From positions 372,001 to 436,000 of the forward strand of contig CAJQUW010006985.1 in NCBI GenBank assembly GCA_907163375.1: 64,000 bases of DNA, given 5' to 3'. Numbering within the stretch: position 1 is the first letter of the stretch; the number at the start of each line of letters is the position of its first letter. Below, in pieces: positions 34,570-45,736 of this stretch. A model generated the notes under the pieces. It saw only the letters and a program-made list of their open reading frames with translations. It had not been told where the DNA came from and did not search any database. The translations under genes and the position numbers were made by a program. The stretch is from Prostheceraeus crozeri (taxonomy: Eukaryota > Platyhelminthes > Polycladida > Euryleptidae).

Positions 34570-35700
34570 ACGTTATGGACGCCGAAACAGATTAACAAGC
34601 TGGTTATTTCAGCACTACAACAAGAATTATTTGACCTCACACATGTCTTATCCTCTAAATCAATGACAAAATAACACATAATTTCAGATTATCGATGAAA
34701 GTGCCGCTTGTTGACCGCCGACAGAATATCCCATCTTGGAAAGTACTTTCTTGTAATGAATGCATTTGGCATTTTCTTCACTGACTTTTGTGAAAGTATC
34801 GACCACGAGATTTCGACATCACAGCAATATCTATGCGCATTAACTTGAGATGCACATAGAAATAGTCAGCGAATGACCTACTCTTTACACCGAACTTCCA
34901 CTGAAAGAGCAGTTCCTAGCTGGACTGCTTCAGGGAATTATAAGATTACACCCTTCACATTTTCAAAGCTGTTTGAATTTTTTGAACATGATTCGATTAT
35001 GTGCAAACCATGTAACTAACTGCGGTCATTTTCTATTGGGAAAACTTCATGCGATTTGAATAAGTACTTTTTGAGCTATACTAAGCGCAAGCTATGTCTC
35101 CATATCGGAATGCATGCATCTTTCCACAGTTTATCATTTGTGAATGCATCTAATATCTGTTTTTTTCTAACATTTCATCGGCTGTCAATGGAATTATCCC
35201 TCAATTTACAAGGACCATCTCGTTTTTCATTATCAATATCCCTGACTCGCTGTATAAATGCTCACGAACATGTGATTCTTACTACATATCTGTGTCTCTT
35301 TACTCTGTAGATTCTAAGATATTAAAATATGGTGTTCTCACAAATAAAGATAAAATGACTCCTTCATGGGCAAATTATGACTAAAAATATTGAATTTGAT
35401 ACAACATTTCAAATGCTAGTAAAATTCATCAGCTCACAGTAGGAAACACAAAAATGGAAAGCTGTGTCGGCAAATATCAAAGGCAGGGGAGATTTGATTA
35501 GAAGAACATTGAATGCCCTTTAGTTAACATCCCATCGAGCATATAGGCTGATATTGATCCTTCCAGGTATGACAGTAACATGCGACATTAAGCAAAACCA
35601 GAAATTTGATAATAGCGCCGATTTAATTTCAATTATTAACTTTTACTTGCACTTGTTACTTATTCATGGACCAGAGAATTTGAGAAAACTCATTACACAG
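34570..35700. other. non-coding stretch
   Basis: No supported gene or repeat. Confidence 0.35.
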
Positions 35701-35710
35701 TAACATACAG

Positions 35711-35940
35711 ATGAACAGCAACAAGGAAGCATTGTGCAATTTTTGGACATCATGAAAAGTTGCCGACAAGTCGCAAATTGGAATAATCTACATGTAATTA
35801 TCAAAGATGTGAAATTTGATGAAACTGAAATGAGCCACATTGTCTTGTGTGGATGTCTCACATGGCTCCACTTTAGGAAGTTAATTATAAACCTGATATT
35901 CTTCTACTGTATTAATTTCAAAGTAACTTTGCGCTGCTGA
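35711..35940 (+). CDS. candidate terminal exon, unknown protein
   Basis: Acceptor CAGTAACATACAG, two carried bases, then 75 codons to TGA. The first part looks well folded (GSIVQFLDIMKSCRQV, then NWNNLHVIIKDVKFDETEM); the last 20 codons are more hydrophobic. AATAAA lies 16 bp after the stop. The NWNNLHVIIKD stretch resembles KWENLHIILKD in the minus-strand candidate at 8913. Family not recognised; the helix-rich W-x-N-L pattern is loosely reminiscent of death-fold helices, but that is speculation. Confidence 0.5.
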
Positions 35941-35955
35941 TATGTTTACAATTGA

Positions 35956-35961
35956 AATAAA
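35956..35961 (+). promoter_or_regulatory. poly(A) signal AATAAA
   Basis: Canonical hexamer close behind the stop codon of the candidate terminal exon 35711-35940. Confidence 0.4.
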
Positions 35962-36599
35962 GGAGTGTGTCATTTTTGCTCGAAACAGCTCTCACCCCAG
36001 CCAGCCTCTTGCTTCTTCCACGTCTTTTCGATTTCTGCTCAACTTGTTCTACTAAATGTGACAGACATGCAGTATCTTCCTAACAGTGTCATCCCGTATA
36101 TAATCTCTATTGTGTTTTCTCATATGTAAAGGATTGTAAAAATATTATTGATAAATAGTTAATTAATACTAGACACGTTCAATTAATGATGATTAATGTT
36201 TGATTAATGAATCAATTAATGATGTCACTTGATGTTAATGACTTGTATACTATTGTTGACATTTCTGGCGAGAAGAACTTGGCTTGGGTATAAATCCACC
36301 GTCCAATGGGTGGGCAACAATATCGCGCAGGTTGTTTCATCGGTGGAGGTCTTGCCCGCATTTTATTGACTTTTAACTTGATATCACTATCGTCGTTCTC
36401 CCTTTTAATGAACAGAAGCGTGCAATTTCCCACGATTTGTACTTTGCTTATATATTTGCAATTCATCTCTATTGCATTAATAGAAGAATATTAGTTTAAA
36501 AGCTATGGGCACTTTTGAAATACATCATTCCAGTATTGTGACAGACTGGTCGAAACTGTGTTTACTGACACTATGTGCTAATTCACTGTTGCCACATTA

Positions 36600-36987
36600 G
36601 TCGGTGCTTCAATTGTTTCCCAATGGACGATAATTGTACGGTAAATATTGACCGCGCTACTGTTGACGATCGAGTGAACTAACGCGGACCGCCATTGCGT
36701 CACAGACCGGGAGATGGACTGTTGAGAGCCGCAACTATCGTTCGAACCATCAGGTAGTTGGGCAAGTATGTTGACAACTCTCGCTTGAGATTATCATTGT
36801 TTTCGGGTTTAAAGCGCTTCCTCCCTACGCATCTCTTTCAAGACGAGTATCTGCACGGTAGATTGCCCGATTTTTCGGTCGAACGATCGCTATGAACTCA
36901 TCGCCCGGTCACGAGCTAATGTGCGATTAAAGCTACTCCAGATCGATTGCTTCATCTACCGATGAGTTCTTACTGTGTACAGTGTCG
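36600..36987 (+). promoter_or_regulatory. putative promoter and first non-coding exon
   Basis: A CpG-richer block in AT-rich surroundings. It contains TTGCGTCACAG, close to an ATF/CRE-type TGCGTCA site, and ends at a strong donor, GTGTCG|GTGAGTTC (GT at 36988-36989). No long frame runs through it, as expected for a 5' untranslated exon. A direct repeat (GATGAGTTCTTA / GGTGAGTTCTTA) brackets the donor. Confidence 0.3.
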
Positions 36988-37204
36988 GTGAGTTCTTAGT
37001 TGGCACATACTGGGATTTTCCATCCACGTTCTTGTTACTCTTGTCGCTCAGAAGGAGCAAAGATGAAGTGAGCGGCTGACGGAAGAATAGGCAGATAGAT
37101 TTGAAGTGTTGAAAATTGATTGGAGTGTAATAGATATTTTATTCTTATGAGAAAATCATGAAACTGACTGATTCACAAAATAAATGGAATGCATGCCGGA
37201 GTTT

Positions 37205-37840
37205 TACACTTAATATACGCGGTATATTAACTGGAAAATGATGAAATTGCAGAAGTTTGTATCAGGTTAATATACCCGAGTATATCAAGTGGAAACACCA
37301 CAAAATAAGCATATTTAATATACTGTATGAGATGGAATCCGTCACTTAAAGCAACAATAATTTATTACAGGTGCCTATAATTTGGTACATATAGCTTGAG
37401 ACTAAACTGTAATGAAAACAAATTCACAATTTGAATGCAATTTTTTACAATTATTAGGGTATAAAATGAGCAATACCGTAACAAGCATCTGAATAAAATC
37501 TGAATAACAGAGTAACAGTTCTTAGGCATAGGCCCCTACAGTAGAGTTTTCAATCCTGGGATTATCGCATTTTTACGGGATTATGAATCCCGAGATTAGG
37601 AAACATCTGTTCTTCGTCCGCTGTGATCACATGAGACACCAAGATGAATACTTGATTTACAAAAATCATCAGAAGTGTTATTTCCAAGAAAATGGCTGAA
37701 TGTTACAAAGACATATTGAAAGTTTGGCGCGAGTTAATATATCCGGGTATATTATCTGGCAGTAATTTCCACTTAATATACCCGGGCATATCAAGTGGAG
37801 GGGTATATTAGGTGGGAACCTCCGGTATATTATGAGCATG
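37205..37840. repeat. cluster of dyad-symmetric TATACCCGGGTATA motifs
   Basis: Four near-palindromes share the form CTTAATATAC-CCGGG-TATATTAAG. Their centres are near 37218, 37274, 37745 and 37790. Half copies follow near 37803 and 37830. The two pairs are ~50 bp apart internally and separated by ~450 bp. Outer flanks CCACTT / AAGTGG extend the symmetry in the fourth. The function is unknown: terminal sequences of a small element or a repeated protein-binding site are both possible. Confidence 0.6.
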
Positions 37841-38010
37841 TTGATAATTAAAGTCAATATTTAAGTTGTTAAGTAACTCTATCACAAACTTTCAAGTTAG
37901 CTACCTGAATTGTCATGTTCCTCACAGACGGAAAATCACCGCACGTCATAATAACAATGCAACACCAACTTCTGGCTATCTAGGCCATATAGAAGAGCAA
38001 CAGCACGACC

Positions 38011-38382
38011 ATGTTCATTAGCTGGAGGTTTGAAGTCTGTAGTCGTCGGAAATTTCGCTTCACGACAGGAAGTTTTTCAGTCAGAACACGAGCACGGCTG
38101 CACATGCAATTGTACATGCGGGATTCTCGAAACGATGATATTGACGATACAAGATTTAGGTTATTACAAACGTATCTAGGCAAAGTCAAAGAGATCTACT
38201 TAAAATCATGGAGTGGAATCCCATCATATAAAAGTGGTGCACAAGAAAGAGGTTCTGATTGCAGCCAATTGTCAGAATGTCTGACACAACAGTTGATACT
38301 AATGATACCATTTGTACCTCCTAAAAGTGAAGATGCCAAATGTTTATCAACTTTTTCACTTATAAGTCAAATTACCGGGTAA
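38011..38382 (+). CDS. 123-codon ORF, doubtful
   Basis: The longest non-retroelement frame in the window, from an ATG. It has a basic N-terminal part (RRKFRFTTGSFSVRTRAR) and a middle with YLGKVKEIYLKSWSG. It ends about 450 bp before a small GC-rich inverted repeat. No splice or poly(A) support was seen, and a frame of this length is expected about once by chance in 64 kb. Not recognised. Confidence 0.25.
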   Translation: MFISWRFEVCSRRKFRFTTGSFSVRTRARLHMQLYMRDSRNDDIDDTRFRLLQTYLGKVKEIYLKSWSGIPSYKSGAQERGSDCSQLSECLTQQLILMIPFVPPKSEDAKCLSTFSLISQITG

Positions 38383-38807
38383 AATAAAATTGAAAATGAA
38401 AAGGCAATGGAATGGATTCAGCTGTCAATTTCAAAAATCCTATGCTGTGCATTTCATTCTACCCGGAATGATAATTTATTGTTTCATCACACCCTATAGC
38501 TACACAGGCATACTTGACGTGAAGACATCACTTAATAAATGTGACGTCAATAAGGCCATAATAATGTAAAGCTCAAGCGGTAGTTTCCGACATAAAATGA
38601 TGTAAACAGCATTATCTGGTTGCCTATATATTCATAGCTTCAAATTGTACCACAGGTTGAATTACAAACTCCTCAGAAAAGATGCGGCTACTATTCAAAA
38701 GATGCTACTCTATAAAAGGGTGGCAGTTATCCAAGGAATTGCTGTTTTACGATTCTTCATTGATTTACAATGAAGTGAATTTTCCTAAATCGTATACCTA
38801 CCGGCAC

Positions 38808-38918
38808 AATGTTATTTGCACACAATTGCGGCGCGGTCCCTATAGGTTTATATAGGTTCTGAAGGAAAATTCTGACGCGTGAAGACGCGGCGCGTCGCGT
38901 CCATTGTGAACGTACCTT
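38808..38918. repeat. small GC-rich inverted-repeat element
   Basis: TTGCACACAATTGCGGCGCGG on the left and the reverse complement of CGCGTCGCGTCCATTGTGAACG on the right form imperfect inverted arms around an AT-rich centre of ~60 bp. CpG-dense ends of this type occur on MITEs. Identity is uncertain. Confidence 0.35.
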
Positions 38919-39132
38919 AATAGTCAATCTTCAAAAGCTCCAGCTGGCCTTCTTCCGGAGATTCTGAGCTACATTGGATAACATGCAGTCAATGACATGT
39001 TGATCATAAAATGGTTTATGAACTACATGAAACATGCAAGGGACAAATCAAAAAATAAGATCAGTTTTAGCAGCAGCGGAATTGAACGCACTACGTTGAA
39101 CTATTGAATTACTATTGAACGGCTACGGTTGC

Positions 39133-39145
39133 GTTGCCCGGTAAC
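39133..39145 (+). promoter_or_regulatory. X-box-like RFX site
   Basis: GTTGCCCGGTAAC fits the RFX X-box pattern GTNRCC-(0-3 nt)-RGYAAC with a 1-nt spacer. X-boxes drive ciliary genes in animals. No start site or exon was identified beside it, so its use is unproven. Confidence 0.3.
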
Positions 39146-39379
39146 CCAGTGACCCGGTTTCATTGCTGCCACGAAGCTAACAGATCATAGACAGAATTGG
39201 TCCCATCTGCTGATACACAAGAAAAAATCTCCCATACCTTTGAAAATTGAACCGTCTAAAGAGCAGTGTTTTTTGCAACCTACAAGGTTATTAATGTATT
39301 TTGCAATAGGCTTTCCGAGTAATTCCATGTTCCTCTTTGATAATCGCGCGGAGTAATGGAGTTCAATCACCAAAGATAA

Positions 39380-40205
39380 GCTACATCAGTTTTCAGTTGA
39401 GTCCATAGTTAATTGCAGCTTATATGAATTGGCAAAAATTTCCTGATATGCTAATACCAACAAGAAGATATTTGAATTACTTTTAATTACTTTCACAGAA
39501 CTTTTTAATTTGTGCGCAATGAACTCTTTAGTGATAGTTTTGGCGAATTAGCAAATACTTGGACTTTTTAAATGACCAGATGGAGTTCAGTGTATTTTCA
39601 GATCTAGTTAAACATCGACATTGCAACTATTGACTGCACTACTTTTGAATGCACAAGCTAGAAAGCAAGCTAAGTTACTTGACATTGAACTTAAATCACT
39701 CTGCGCAGCAAAAATATTCATTTATAACATTTTGAGCAATTAGTAGATTCAAACTACCATTTTCTAGCGTTACCCCATTCCATGCATATTGTACCTACCT
39801 TCACAAGTAGCATCTGAGTAAAAGTCGCCTCAGATAACTTGCATGAATTTTCAGTTGACAGTCTACAGGTAATCAATTAATTAATTACTCAGTTTATATC
39901 CATTTGTAAAAATCTCGTTAAGAAATCCTTAATTTCCAACAACTACAGATATTTGAATTATTTTGCAATATTTGCACATGGATTTTCAGTTTGTACTACT
40001 GTTTTCTTTGCGATAGCTTTGGTAAATTGACAAATATTCAGCCTTAAATGATCAAGTTGAGTTCAGTGCATTTTCGGGTCTAGTTAAATACTGACATTAC
40101 TGCTATTGAATGAATGCGCAAAGGACTGCTAAGTTAGCCTACTTGACATAGAACTTATTAATTATTGATCGCTGTAAAAAACACATCAAATATTCATTCC
40201 TCCGA
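39380..40205 (+). repeat. diverged tandem duplication, ~460-480 bp period
   Basis: Unit 1 (39380-39765) and unit 2 (39838-40205) align through words such as TTTTCAGTTGA, GATATTTGAATTA, GAGTTCAGTG, TTTTC-GG/AG-TCTAGTTAAA and ACTTGACAT-GAACTT. Divergence is substantial, so the duplication is old. No coding function was seen. Confidence 0.6.
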
Positions 40206-40209
40206 AGTA

Positions 40210-41160
40210 GTGGATGCCATTAAAGCTGTTATGGTATCTTTGATACTTACAAAGATTGTCAGTCATTTTTTCTCGGGAATATGCATAGAAGATGGAAGTT
40301 CAAGAGAAACCATGGTGATTGAAAGAATACATGAAAGTGAGGTGTGAGAAAAAGTTGGAATGATAATCGCTTTATGGGATGGGTTGAGTTGGGAATCCCA
40401 TCGTAGTCTTTGCTTTTTTTCTGTGGAAATGGGACGGGAAGCCCCATCGGCAGACTCGGTTCAGAGATTTATGTAAAATTAGAATAACTCATGTTCTGTT
40501 TGTTTAATAACATTAATGTCTTAGTAGTCATCAACAAATATCTATTTTCAAACGATTGATGGATGTCGCTAGATAAAGTCATTTGTAACGAAACAAGATT
40601 TCACTTCTTCAGCCATTTGCAGCTTGTCAAAAGTCATTAGATAAATGGGAATGAAATAACGCCGTTTCATGTGTTAGGGTTTACAACAGATATTGGACAA
40701 TTTTGATTAATTATGTCTCTTGGAATCGGATTTCTATATTCAGCTGGCGGAACCGGTATTCTTTGACGTTATGCGAATTAGTAAAACAAAATCAGTGAGT
40801 CGCTTACACCAACAGAAAAAACAGCTTTGATTTCATGTTAAATGGATTCAGGTCTCTACAAGCAAATTAGAATCGCTCGTGAGAAAAAAATCTTTTGCAG
40901 GCTGAATGCAATATCTCAGAACTAACTATTTTAATGAATTTGTTTCAACTTGCAATAATACGTTCTCATTCAGCAAGTTCATTCTGCAAACCTAATTTCT
41001 AAATTCGATCGAGGCCGATTATCACAAAGGTTTCGATCTATTTTTAAACTATGCTGATACTTTTGCTGTTTTCGAGAGTAACTGTTGGACTTGATCCCAT
41101 TTTCCGAACCTGATCCCATAACGTCAACTTCAGATCCGTGGGTTATCCGAAGAGTCTGAT
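40210..41160. other. non-coding stretch
   Basis: A G-rich pair of related segments lies at 40375-40445 (GGGATGGG...CCCATCG and GGGACGGG...CCCATCGG). No gene was seen. Confidence 0.35.
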
Positions 41161-41979
41161 CATGGAGTAAGTATAATAGGTAGAGTGGTAACTCCGCATT
41201 TATTAAATCCCCAATGTGTATACACTTTCGATTTTATTAAATGAGCTCGAGGTGATACAGTTGGCCATCAAGTTTGAGATATGCAAATTTTTGAAGTTAT
41301 GAAGAAATTACAACGGAATTGTCTGATCATGATTGCATTTTACAGATCCTGGGTGTCATGACAGCCTTGGAGAGGTAGTGTTTGCTAAATTTCGATGGGT
41401 TGCTATTTTCATGCTCAACCTCACGAGTGTTTTCTTTAAGCGTGATCATATCACAAGGAATCTCCCACTGGTAGAGCAAGATAACTCGATCAAAGACAAT
41501 GATTTTAAATAACTTTAAAAGATGTAAATATGTCCACATCAATATTCAGATTCAAGAAATGAAATTTAAATTCAGTGAATCATAAAATCATGCCGATGAA
41601 AATTGAATTAAAAACTTAAAATTTTAGCCATGAAAGCACGAAAAAGATCGCGACTTTTTCATGAAGACTTCCATTATAATACGGTTCATGAAATTCACTT
41701 GATAATCAGCTTCTTCCGCTTAGTTTGGATGCTTATTAGCAAATATTCACTCCTTTTGATATCCAACTTGTTTCATACTACTTATAAGGTGGCGTCATCT
41801 CGGTAGAACCTTAATAAATTTGCATAATTTTAGCTATTGAAAAACTGCTCAAGTAATTTTTTGGACCACAGGAGCGTAATCTCGACAAAAAACTGAACCT
41901 TTTGATACAAAAATTTTTACTGTATACAGATACTTTTTTGAGTCGACACTCTACCTATATATTAGCTACTTACTCTATG
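41161..41979 (+). mobile_element. ~0.8-kb TIR element, copy 2
   Basis: Begins CATGGAGTAAGTATAATAGG and ends TACTTACTCTATG. It is collinear with copy 1 (24785) and keeps the internal GAGCGTAATCTCG stretch. No clean 8-bp duplication remains; instead ACGTCAACTTCAG occurs on both sides at different distances (41113 and 41980). Confidence 0.7.
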
Positions 41980-42706
41980 ACGTCAACTTCAGACCAACTA
42001 TGACCAACTTATGACGTCAACTTCATTGTTACAATGGATGAGGTGCAATGGAACCGATCTGAATGATTTTCATTATTAATACCGAGTGGCGCATGCACAT
42101 TAATAACTATGGATTCCTCATTTGATCTTTTCTATTGTTTAGCCATATTTTGCACGGGGGGTCATGACCTAGACACTTTTTTGATATACCATTACGTTAG
42201 TTTTCTTTGACTTTTAGTTTCAGCGTATTTCTGATCAACAATTCAAATTAAATCAAATTTGACGTGAGTGAACATTGAGAAATTTGAAATTTATTTAGAG
42301 CAATTTTTGAAAATCGAGCATTTTGTTGAATTCCGACCAAAGATATTTAATATTATAAAGAGCTAGATAGGAAATAGACGTGTTTTTACCTTGTGTGCAA
42401 CGAAACCAGTGAAAATCAGCTGATATTGCATGAATTTGTAAGCGAGTAACAAATTTTCCTTTTCATTACCTCTTTTTAGTAATTACAGAACCAAAACGCA
42501 TTTTAATAAAAGAATAATGAAAGCAGAGTGAAGTTCACTAATAATTCATATAATACATGACTAAATGACTTTTCTGAACAGAAAAATGAGCCGCTTCTTT
42601 ACTTTTGATCATGCAGATTGTTTCTTTGTAATAAATACGAAGTCTGGCTATGGTTGTACATGTACATCGCTGCTGTGCCCACCGTTGCCCGGCCACGCCA
42701 AGCGCG

Positions 42707-42724
42707 ATTGCCAAGCTTGGCAAT
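42707..42724. repeat. perfect 18-bp palindrome
   Basis: ATTGCCAAGCTTGGCAAT, in a local GC-richer patch that also holds TGTACATGTACA (42656-42667). Function unknown. Confidence 0.4.
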
Positions 42725-42819
42725 AATCTAACGTGTAAATGTAATTTTTCGGTAAGAAATTACCTGATACAACAGCAAAAATATATATGAATTGTCAGAA
42801 AACTTGATATAAAATTGGC

Positions 42820-43085
42820 TTAAGCAAATAAATACAAACAACATATATTACGCATACTATACAATGCACATTGACAACATCTTTGATATTGACAGACATC
42901 CGATGATCGATTCCACTTGGAGCTGAAATGCCCTCTGTTAATTATTTGCAATACATAGATCCATGCTGTAGTTTCAGCCTCTTGAATAACTCGAAGAGCG
43001 TTGTTGACATGGCTGAGCCTTATTAATAGCCAATTCCTCAGTGTAATATTCGGATTCTCACTGAATTTGTTAATAGTCATGAATT
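42820..43085 (-). CDS. candidate exon, unknown protein
   Basis: The minus-strand acceptor CACAACTCCCCCTGCAG is excellent. Two carried bases then lead into FMTINKFSENPNITLRNW, followed by RLSHVNNALRVIQEAETTAW and further codons to a stop at 42820. The first two thirds have balanced codons; the last third is more AT-rich, so a donor may lie inside it. The helical, leucine-rich character suggests a folded protein. Family not recognised. Confidence 0.45.
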
Positions 43086-43194
43086 CTGCAGGGGGAGTTG
43101 TGTGTTTATCAATACTCATCAGTCTTCATGTGAATATTTTTTCTTCCAAATTGATAGTACTGCACTAAATTGCTGTATCACCGCTCTCATCTTT

Positions 43195-43265
43195 AACAAT
43201 TTTTTATACAGTGAAACTTTTTATATGAAAATATTCAGTGTTTTACGGAGATTACGCTCTTGTGG
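43195..43265 (-). repeat. fragment of the ~0.8-kb TIR family
   Basis: GGAGATTACGCTCTTGTGGTCC and its left flank repeat the interior of copy 3 (near 43574-43600). The piece lies 215 bp left of that copy and is isolated from its own termini. Confidence 0.6.
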
Positions 43266-43461
43266 TCCATCCACAAGAAATTTCCAAGTTTAATCCAAGT
43301 TTATCGAAATTTTGCTGAATAATCATGAAACATGGAAGAAATTGTAATTGCAGTTTTCGCATGAAAATCAACAATTGAGCCATTGTTGTTGCTCCAAAAA
43401 TCATGATGATGATGATGAGGTCATAAAACTCTCTTCTATTGACATCGTTGTCGCTGCAATG
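43266..43461 (-). CDS. weak candidate exon
   Basis: Minus-strand acceptor GTGAACATTGCAG, then a frame including NRREFYDL, an isoleucine run coded by a (TCA)n repeat, and FMRKLQLQFLPCFMI. A second frame starting MSIEESFMTSSSSS is also plausible up to the same repeat. The triplet run may have shifted the frame. It lies between two pieces of the TIR family. Confidence 0.25.
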
Positions 43462-43478
43462 TTCACATGATCGGAACC

Positions 43479-44316
43479 CATAGAGTAAGTATATGTAGGT
43501 AGAGTGTCGACTCAAAAAAGGCATCTGTATACAATGAAAATTTTTATAAAAAATATTCAGTTTTTTGCGGAGATTACGCTCTTGTGGTCCAAAAAATTAT
43601 TTGAGAAGTTTTTAAAAAGCTAAATTTTTCAAATTTATATACTACCAACATGAAGCCCATTTCTAAGTAGTATGAAAAAAGTTGACAACAAAAGGAATGA
43701 ATATTCGCTAACAAGCATCTCAATTAAGCGGAAATCAAGCTGAGGATCTAGGAAATTTCGTGAACTGCATAATGCAAACTCCCTGAAAGTCTTCAGGGAA
43801 AAGATCAGATCTTATGAGAGTTTCTTGGCTGAGATGTCGTGCTTTCAGTTCAATTTTCAGTGGCATGATTCTATGATTCACAAGGCGTCATTTCTTGAAT
43901 CTGAATAGCAATGTGAATCCATTAACATCTTTTGTAGTTAATTATGATCTTCCTTCATTGCTATGTTTTGCTCTTCCAGCTGCAGTTTGTGATATGATTA
44001 CGCTTAAGAACATAATCTTGTATTGATAAGGCTGAGCATACGAGTATAGTAATGGTAACCCGCCGAATTGATTATTTAACAAACTATTCCCTCTCCAAAT
44101 TCTCATTGAAGATTAGTAAATTACTCTTCTCTCTTCTGTGTTGCTATCATGATCATTTGAATTCGTGTACATTTCTCCAAAAGTGTAAAAATTTGCATAT
44201 CTCACAGGTGTTACGTGGTCTCGACTCATATCCATTTAATGAAATCGAAACTGTATATACATTGGGGATTTCATAAATGCTGAGTTACCATTCTACCTAA
44301 ATATACTTACTGTATG
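43479..44316 (-). mobile_element. ~0.8-kb TIR element, copy 3 (inverted)
   Basis: The left edge CATAGAGTAAGTATATG and the right edge ATATACTTACTGTATG are inverted repeats. It aligns in reverse complement with copies 1 and 2. At 838 bp it is the longest copy seen. No target duplication is preserved. Confidence 0.7.
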
Positions 44317-44962
44317 GCTTATATGAATAATGGCACCATCATAGGGCCTCTCACAACAGATTTATGAGAAATGTTGTCAGTTTTGTGCTGCTAATATGCC
44401 TAACAATATTTTGCTGCATTTGTTTGCATACATTTGCAGTTTTTGTGTTTTTTCTGCTCGACATATGACTATTGATACCTAGTGTATTTCAGCAGACCAT
44501 CAATAATGTACATATATTTTCAAAAGAGTTATATTCATCACGGCTTAACTATCTCAATGCAATGGAACACACTCCTAAGATTGTCTCAAGACGATTTCAA
44601 GCGAAAACTAATCCAAAAGCCTCTGAAGTGGTGAAAATGTCTTTGACCTAACGACGTAAAACAAGGGAGTGAGATCAAATTCACTATACAATTCATAAAA
44701 ACATAGCAGGGGTATTGAGCTCATAGTGAGTCCATCATGTTGAGTGTACAGCGGTCCATTGAACTGAAAATTGACATAGTTGAGATTTTTGCATGACTAA
44801 TTCAATAATGCTTGCAGCCAAAGGCGAATGATTGGAAAATTGCTGAAGTCAATCAAGTCATAATAACATTAGTGGCGGTTTGATCGACAATCGTGTCTCA
44901 AAATGAGACGTTGGTGAAGGAGACTTTGAACATCACATGATTCCATGAAACCTTCAGATATG

Positions 44963-45438
44963 CATACATGCCAAGTCTCCCGCATTTTTAGTCAATCTCC
45001 CGCTCACCCGCATAATTGCTTAAATCTCCCGCATCGTCATTTATTTACACCGTATTTTAAAGTAGGCCAACAGTTTTTATCCTTCTAGTGTGCTCTTTCC
45101 ATCATTCAAATGTAACAGCAAGCGTTCGGACTGATTAGCCACTCACCGCTAGCCTATTCTTCGATTAGCCCTCCTCCATTCCCTCACAACCAATGAGAAG
45201 CATGCAATCATACGTTTATTGAAAAGATAGATCTTCTTTTGATTCACGAATTCTATCTTTTTTATTGGAAATGTGACAAATTATTTGTCTTCAAAAATAA
45301 ATATTCTCCATTTATTGAAGGAAATATAGGAAGTTAATAGGGCTTTTAAATATGATTTAATCTAATTTTACTATTTTTGTTGTTGGATCATTTGATGTTG
45401 GGTCTCCCGCATTTTTTTTTGAAACCTTTGCATCTCTG
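44963..45438. mobile_element. hAT-like MITE with TCTCCCGCAT repeats
   Basis: The ends read inward CATACATGCCAAG and CAGAGATGCAAAG, a short inverted repeat of hAT type. GATATG flanks both sides (44957-44962 and 45439-45444), extendable to 8 bp with one mismatch. The word TCTCCCGC recurs three times near the left end and once near the right. Non-coding. Confidence 0.5.
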
Positions 45439-45736
45439 GATATGTACATTCAAAACTCTCACGATCAGCAAAATCAAAGCTATTTTTGAAAATATAAATG
45501 TTTAGAACGAATTGCTGAAAACACATTCGCAATAACATTTAGAATTTCCATGGTAAAAATGAAATTAATTGCATAAAACTTGCATTTTATCAGGTTGAAA
45601 CAAATATGGCTTACATGTATTTCAAAATGTTACTAGGGGCTTCAGCAGTTTACTAACTCATTGGTGCAGACTGTCGTGGAAACGCGCGAATTATTTCTTG
45701 TCCTCTTGTGACATCTTAAGTCAATATTTTAGACCA

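Noticed and set aside
43404-43420. Microsatellite of biological interest (ATG/TCA run)
   Set aside because: Only about five units; relevant merely because it sits in a weak candidate exon.
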